NCBI GenBank assembly: GCA_029531795.1 | Contig: JAPEIS010000014.1 | Location: 1,178,001-1,242,000 of the forward strand | Direction of reading: 5' to 3' | DNA: 64,000 nt | From: Sclerotinia nivalis | Taxonomy: Eukaryota > Ascomycota > Leotiomycetes > Helotiales > Sclerotiniaceae | In this document: piece after piece, positions 58,743-64,000 of the stretch | Layout: each line of letters begins with the position of its first letter | Position numbering within the stretch: position 1 is the first letter of the stretch | Made by a program: the position numbers and the translations under genes | Notes under the pieces: generated by a model | What the model saw: only the letters and a program-made list of their open reading frames with translations | The model's database searches: none | Told to the model about the DNA's origin: nothing

Positions 58743-59901
58743 ATGACTCTCAACTCACTGCGTCCTGGATCTCGAGCTCTGCAGAACTTCAGCAGAGCTC
58801 AATTGCGTTCATACAGCCATGCCTCAACACCTCTTACCTCACCTTTCGCGCCCCGTCATCTTCTCTCCATTGCAGACCTCACTCCGTCCGAACTTACTAC
58901 TCTCGTTCGCTCCGCACATTCGCACAAGGTCGCACTTAAATCTGGCGCTGTTCCTACGTCCCTCCTCAATTCATTGACTGGTAAAGTAATTGCCATGCCA
59001 TTCTCCAAACGCAGCACTCGTACGCGTGTCTCTACCGAATCGGCGGTTACCACAATGGGCGGACATCCTATGTTTCTTGGTTCCGGCGACATCCAATTGG
59101 GTGTTAATGAATCATTATACGATACCTCAGTTGTGATTTCGAGCATGACTGCAGGCATTGTAGCTAGAGTGGGACCTCATTCGGATGTTGCGGGTTTGGC
59201 AAAGTGGTCGAGTGTACCGGTTATTAATGCTTTATCCGACGAATACCACCCCTTACAAACGATTGCCGATTACCTCACGATCCACGAAGCATTCCCATCG
59301 CAACCTTCCAGAAGCTCATCACAAATTACACCAAGCTTGGGTCTGGAGGGCATGAAGATCGCTTGGATTGGAGACTCAAATAATGTTCTCTTCGACCTTG
59401 CAATTGGAGCTATGAAATTAGGTATCAATATTTCGGTTTCTTCACCAGAGGGTTACAAGATCCCAGAATATATGCGCAAGATCATACAATCTGCTGCAAC
59501 TACAACAGATACACCAGGAACACTCACAGAGGTTTCTGTGCCTGAAGAGGCTATAAAGGATGCGGATGTATTAGTGACTGATACATGGATATCTATGGGC
59601 CAGGAAGAAGAGTCAGCTAAGAGGCTTAAGGCATTTTCTGGATACCAAATTACAGAGGAAATGGCAAAGAGAGGCGGTGCTAAAGACGGTTGGAAGTTCA
59701 TGCACTGTCTACCTAGACATCAAGATGAAGTCAACGACGCAGTATTCTACGGCCCTAGGAGCTTGGTCTTCCCAGAGGCCGAGAACAGATTATATTCTGC
59801 TATTAGTAAGTTTCCAAATCGCCTACAAGTTGGAGTTTACATACTAACTAAACATAGCTGCTTTGGAAGCATTCGTAGTCAACAAGGGCAAGTTTGTGTG
59901 A
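58743..59901 (+). CDS. Ornithine carbamoyltransferase, mitochondrial
   Basis: The exons are 58743-59805 and 59858-59901, giving 368 residues. It joins carbamoyl phosphate and ornithine to make citrulline in arginine synthesis, in the mitochondrial matrix in filamentous fungi. The N-terminus (RPGSRALQNFSRAQLRSYS) is an arginine/serine-rich presequence without acidic residues. Carbamoyl-phosphate binding SKRSTRTRVSTE, the HPLQTIADYLT motif, VTDTWISMGQ (ornithine loop) and FMHCLPRHQDEVND (catalytic cysteine) are all present. The small second exon encodes the C-terminal helix ALEAFVVNKGKFV. Without it the frame reads on into non-conserved sequence. The length fits the fungal family (about 360-370). 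Confidence 0.96.
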
Positions 59902-60838
59902 AGGCATTTGAGTTCGCATATATACCAAGGCGCTATCCGGAGTACAAAAGGAAGGGTAATTGTAGCAATCATGAATTTACATTATGCACCATGGTTCATG
60001 TTTGAAAGTAATATCGTCTCTATTGGACATTCATAACCATGCTATACGCACAAAAGGTTCCCACCACTCCATTTCCCGAAAACAATTTGGGTGTTCAACT
60101 CAATAAGACCGAATCATGCCCTCCACCATCCCAGAATGAACTTGACTTCTCCACAAAAATTCAGACGAACAAATGATTATCCCTCCGAAGCAAAAATATA
60201 CACCAATAACGCCTCTTCTTCGAGGCCAACCTTGCCGCCAGCAAAAGACTCCACGAAAGCCACCGCGCAAATCTCATTGCAATCCGACAAACTCCCACCA
60301 TCATCAACCGAATGAATAATCCTTTAAGCAAACGAGCACCCAACTTTAACAATCAAACCCACTGCCCATCCACCATCCCCTCTAATCCTCTACCCTCACC
60401 ATGAGAAGTAGCACTTAACCTCCAAGCATCCACACTCAAGAGCAGCAGCACACACCCGTGGGTCTTCCCTCCCTTCTTCCATCACGGGCCAAAGAAAATG
60501 ACTCCAAAAAAACATTAAAAGCATGCTTTCCCAAACTAGCCGATGATGGCACGATCGAATTATTTCGAAAATGGAAATACGGTATAAGAGAGCCTGAGGT
60601 GTTGTCAATAATTTCGACGGCGGACTCGAGTATTCAGAATGTTTTGAAGAGATTCTCATCGATCTTCCTCTAGGGAATTGTTTGACAGAACCTGCTTGGG
60701 GTATTTGTTCACTGGCTTTTGCTCCATCAAGTCTATGATCTTTGTCATAGGATATTATTAACGAGAGTTTGGAGAATTAATGCTCCCATTTAAAGGCCCA
60801 GAGAGACAGAGAGCGGCCTATTGACGAGAGTCGAGTGG
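59902..60838. other. Intergenic between convergent genes
   Basis: About 940 bases. A plus-strand frame at 60458-60673 has a slightly protein-like end (DDGTIELFRKWKYG) but no start context or partner exon. Nothing else was recognised. Confidence 0.45.
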
Positions 60839-63279
60839 CTACTTCATCAATTCCATCAGTAACCCCTCGATCATCAATTTCTGCCACTTCTCCGATGCCC
60901 CTGAGTGACTAGCATCCATCGCCCTACGAAAAGCATCTATTTCCGTGGGATGGTGAAGTCGAATATAGGCTTCTGTCCAGGCATCAAACTCGCCTTTCCT
61001 TCTCAACTGTATGATTACACACCGTAATCTGTCGCCGCCCACTTCTAGTACGTGTCTTCGATAGACCTGCGATTCTGCTTCACTCATCTGGCGGAGAGTG
61101 GAAGCTAATGCCTCGTCGCCGTATTGTAATAGCTCTAGTTTCCGCTCCTGGAATTCTTCTTCACTCATCCCAAGCTCTTTTATCCCCAAGATTTTAGCAA
61201 CGTTGGTGTATCCCTCGATTGCTTTGTATATGTGCCCGTTCTGGCCGATTCGAATCGCCTCCAACAATTCTTCACCTGTGAATACCCAAGATTGACGACA
61301 AATTCCACATTGAATGTCGGAACCGCTTCTGAAAAAGTTTTCGTCTTCCCATTTTGTTGCGGCCCATTTCAATACGCAGCCCCGATGGAAATTGACTCCA
61401 CACTGAATCTTACACCATGTGAGAATATTTTCATTGGCGTTAAGGTCCTCGTGACAGATTAAACAAGATTCCTGTTCATTGATAGGCCTGCGTTGACAGT
61501 AATTATCAGGTATCTCGCGAGTCAGCATCCACTCAAGCTCATCGTCCAGGAGCGCGAACTGGTAGCAAAGCGGTTCTGGCACCCTCAGGATCTTCTTGAG
61601 AATCTGCAATCAAAATTAGTTATCATTCATCATCAATTTGAAGCAAAGAACAAGAAACTTACGAAAAGGACGTGCCAGCAGGGTAAGCCATGGGCACCTT
61701 CAGAGCAATCACATCTCGGCTCATTGGCTATGGTCACCTTATGCAGATCGCCGTGCGCTCCAACCATCAAGTATTCTTCCGCAATACGACGACTGGCCTG
61801 GGTAACAGGCTTGCGGGAAAGCACGTACATTGGGAGGTTTTCAACGACTTCCAGAAACATTCCAAAGTTGGAGTGGGGCTTCTGTTCAAAGGGTCGAAGT
61901 CGTCGCTCTTCGACGGCTAACACTCTATCGCCAATATATGCCCAGTCAGTTACATCATTACCTGCGTCTGTATAATCGAAGCCGCTGGAAGGTGGAGAAC
62001 TACTGGGAGTTTCCCATTGTGGCGAAGTCGGCTCTGGCTGAGGCTCCTCTGAGCCAGGCATCTGTGGTGACGTAGGGCCGGCAGGTTCCGGAGAGCCACC
62101 CCTAAGACTTGGTGATCTGGGGGTTTGTTGACCCGAAGGAATGGCTGGTTCAAAGACTGGTGAACGAGGGCCATCAACATTGTGCTCCGTATCAGAATCT
62201 GACGGAAAGTCCCAGAGAAATTCTCTTCCATCAGAAGTGGCTTGGTGACTTGCCTCTTCTTCAGTGTCGGTGTCATCCAACGTGAGGTCAATGACTACCC
62301 GGCTTGTGTTGGACTGGTGATCTTGGTTGGATAATGCCTCAGCCGCTGGTAGCTCATCTGGAGCTGGTGATGATGCAGCTTCTAAGTTATGGTTCTCGAT
62401 AGCATTTGTGATGTCTAAACTCTGACTCTCATCCTCATGTGCAATCTGAGATTGTGGGTTCATTCTCATGGAATGATTCGGGAAGCGGTGTGAAGTTCCA
62501 GGGCGAGAAGCAGCAGCTCTGACGTTGGGGCTTGCTCGCCTGCCGACTGGAGTTTGCTCTTCACCTCTGCGTCTGAGCTTTGTGTGGCGCTCACCATCAC
62601 TTTCCTCAGAATCGGCATCAGAATCTTCTTCACGTGAACGCTTTCGCAAATTAGGCGCATGCAATGAAGGAGTGATTGATGGTTGAACGGTATGATTGGC
62701 TCCAGCTAGCGAGTTGACTGGAGGCCATCGACCTGGAGGGTCAATATTGGCAAAAGCGCTAGAAATGCGCTCTTGCTCTCGACGGTGCATGGTTCGACCA
62801 CCAGAACGGTATCGAAACTTGCGACCACGAATGGCCGTCATGGAACCTCGACCACTACGCAAATAATTTAATGCATCTTGAAAAGTTTGAGAGGTGATGA
62901 CATGTTCTGGTCCGCCTTGATGTAAGGAGCTAGAAGAACCAGTTCTAGCCCGTTGGACCTGTCGTTCTTCCTCCAAAGGACCGTCCCAAACGTCATTGCG
63001 CGAGCGCTTTCTGGACCCTGGATGGGCTGGTCTGTCTTCGGCCATTCGGGCTTCTTGTCGATTCAAAGCGGTGGATCGATCAATCGTCGTCGTGTCGAGA
63101 GGGCCATTCATTCTGGATGAAATATATCCTGTGCCTTGACGTGGTTGGCGGTCGTAAGGCGAGAAGTGGCTGTTATTTTGTGCCATTTCACGAGTGATAT
63201 TGGCGGCTGGGTAGGTTGGTAACAAATGTGGTGGTGCATCACGAGTTGGATATGAGATACGTGAGCTGTCTTGACCCAT
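60839..63279 (-). CDS. SWIM and RING zinc-finger protein, putative ubiquitin ligase
   Basis: The exons are 63279-61663 and 61603-60839, giving 793 residues. The N-terminal 450 residues are disordered and charged, with basic patches (SRKRSRND, LRKRSREEDSD) and an acidic patch (IDLTLDDTDTEEE) whose IDLT core resembles a SUMO-interacting motif. A SWIM finger follows (CDCSEGAHGLPCWH, C-x-C...C-x-H), with the intron directly after its last histidine segment. A RING-type finger begins at CLICHEDL and ends QCGICRQSW, with CGVNFHRGC between. A helical C-terminal region completes the protein. A RING suggests E3 ligase activity, and SWIM-RING pairing is known in some ligases. Substrates are unknown. 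The joint CWHVLFILKKILRVP is in frame with GT...AG ends. Confidence 0.87.
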
Positions 63280-64000
63280 GTTGAATATAATAACGTTCTT
63301 AAGAAGAAGTTACAGAGATATAATCAAGGGATTTGAATGTATCAAATAGTGTAATGCGGAAATGTGCAAGCGGTTTGCAGAAGAATCTTGGGTGATGAAA
63401 AATTGTTTGGGAACGATTTTGGATGCTGTCAAGATAGTTGCAAATGTTATTCTGTGTACGGGAGTAGGAGGGAAAACATTATAAGAACGATTGATGGAGA
63501 CCTAGTAGACTTAATTTTTTTTGACCGATGGTACGGCCAATGCTAGTGTTCAGTTCATTTGGTTGAGCACGGCTAGCTACCAATGGAACTTCAAAGACGG
63601 CTTTTACCTTTTTGCCTGGTGAATATGAACCTAACGATCGTAGGGCTGCACATACCAACCACCCTTTCCCGTTATTAGTACTGGCGGCTGTACTAAGAGT
63701 CCGGTCTATATATTCTAGAATGCGGGGGTGGCGTAAGACAGGGCTCGTAGATTACATCGATGTCTTGAAAACTTAAAGTAGGCCGGAATAGAGTTTAGCT
63801 ATTAAATGGCGTCACTTAAGATCGTTACTTGTCGACTTATTCACAAAATCTGATTGATCAACTTGTGGGTAGGGATGAAAGTTTTCGACTAATCTGCTAG
63901 TAGATCTTGCGCTTCTAAAATAGTATAGCTTAGTTTTTAGTTAGATATCAGGGCCGTTCCTAAATGAGCTATGTTTGAACTTCAGTTACTGGTCCAAAAA
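63280..64000. other. Upstream of the SWIM-RING gene to the window edge
   Basis: About 720 bases. No coding frame longer than 60 codons and no RNA gene was recognised. Confidence 0.5.

Noticed and set aside
60458..60673. Plus-strand frame of 71 codons
   Set aside because: The end looks protein-like, but nothing upstream extends it and no splice partner was found.

Overview
The window looks like nuclear DNA of a filamentous ascomycete, most probably a leotiomycete close to Botrytis or Sclerotinia. Genes carry short GT...AG introns of about 45 to 95 bases, and the proteins include fungal-type housekeeping enzymes (two-domain asparagine synthetase, fungal porin, Sts1/Cut8, sphingolipid delta-4 desaturase). 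The placement below the class level is inference from overall protein character; no search was run. I joined exons by hand wherever reading frame, splice signals and family conservation agreed.

Layout. 0-6.5 kb: the C-terminal piece of an unidentified gene, DPH1, about 3 kb without a convincing gene, and a small F-box-like gene. 7.5-19.1 kb is gene dense: MetAP2, a mitochondrial DnaJ-like protein, mitochondrial porin, asparagine synthetase, UBC9, PEX19 and an unidentified acidic protein. 19-28.4 kb is gene poor. It holds one HMG-CoA synthase gene and an array of six minus-strand tRNA-like genes. 28.4-38.5 kb is dense again: sphingolipid desaturase, a VAP/Scs2 protein, a UBA-zinc finger-UBX protein, RAD52 and STS1. 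40.7-45.3 kb is one 1473-residue disordered protein with RGG and SRWA motifs. 47.3-55.6 kb holds an aconitase with an abnormal splice donor, an amino-acid permease and a broken GT31-like glycosyltransferase. 55.9-63.3 kb holds a pair of related hypothetical genes, ornithine carbamoyltransferase and a SWIM-RING zinc-finger protein.

The genes do not form a metabolic cluster; most are independent housekeeping loci. Several pairs are divergent and share an upstream region: MetAP2 with the DnaJ protein, UBC9 with PEX19, and VAP with the UBX protein.

The strongest unexplained signal is the 24.08-26.11 kb array. All six elements lie on the minus strand, spaced about 0.3-0.5 kb apart. Each has tRNA 5' and 3' halves with Pol III A- and B-box-like sequences, an insertion of about 64-93 bases at the normal tRNA intron site, and a T-run just downstream. 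Five of the six insertions end in a shared CCGTGAG-like motif. Two elements fold into nearly complete cloverleafs; the others are decayed to different degrees. I did not recognise this as a described family.
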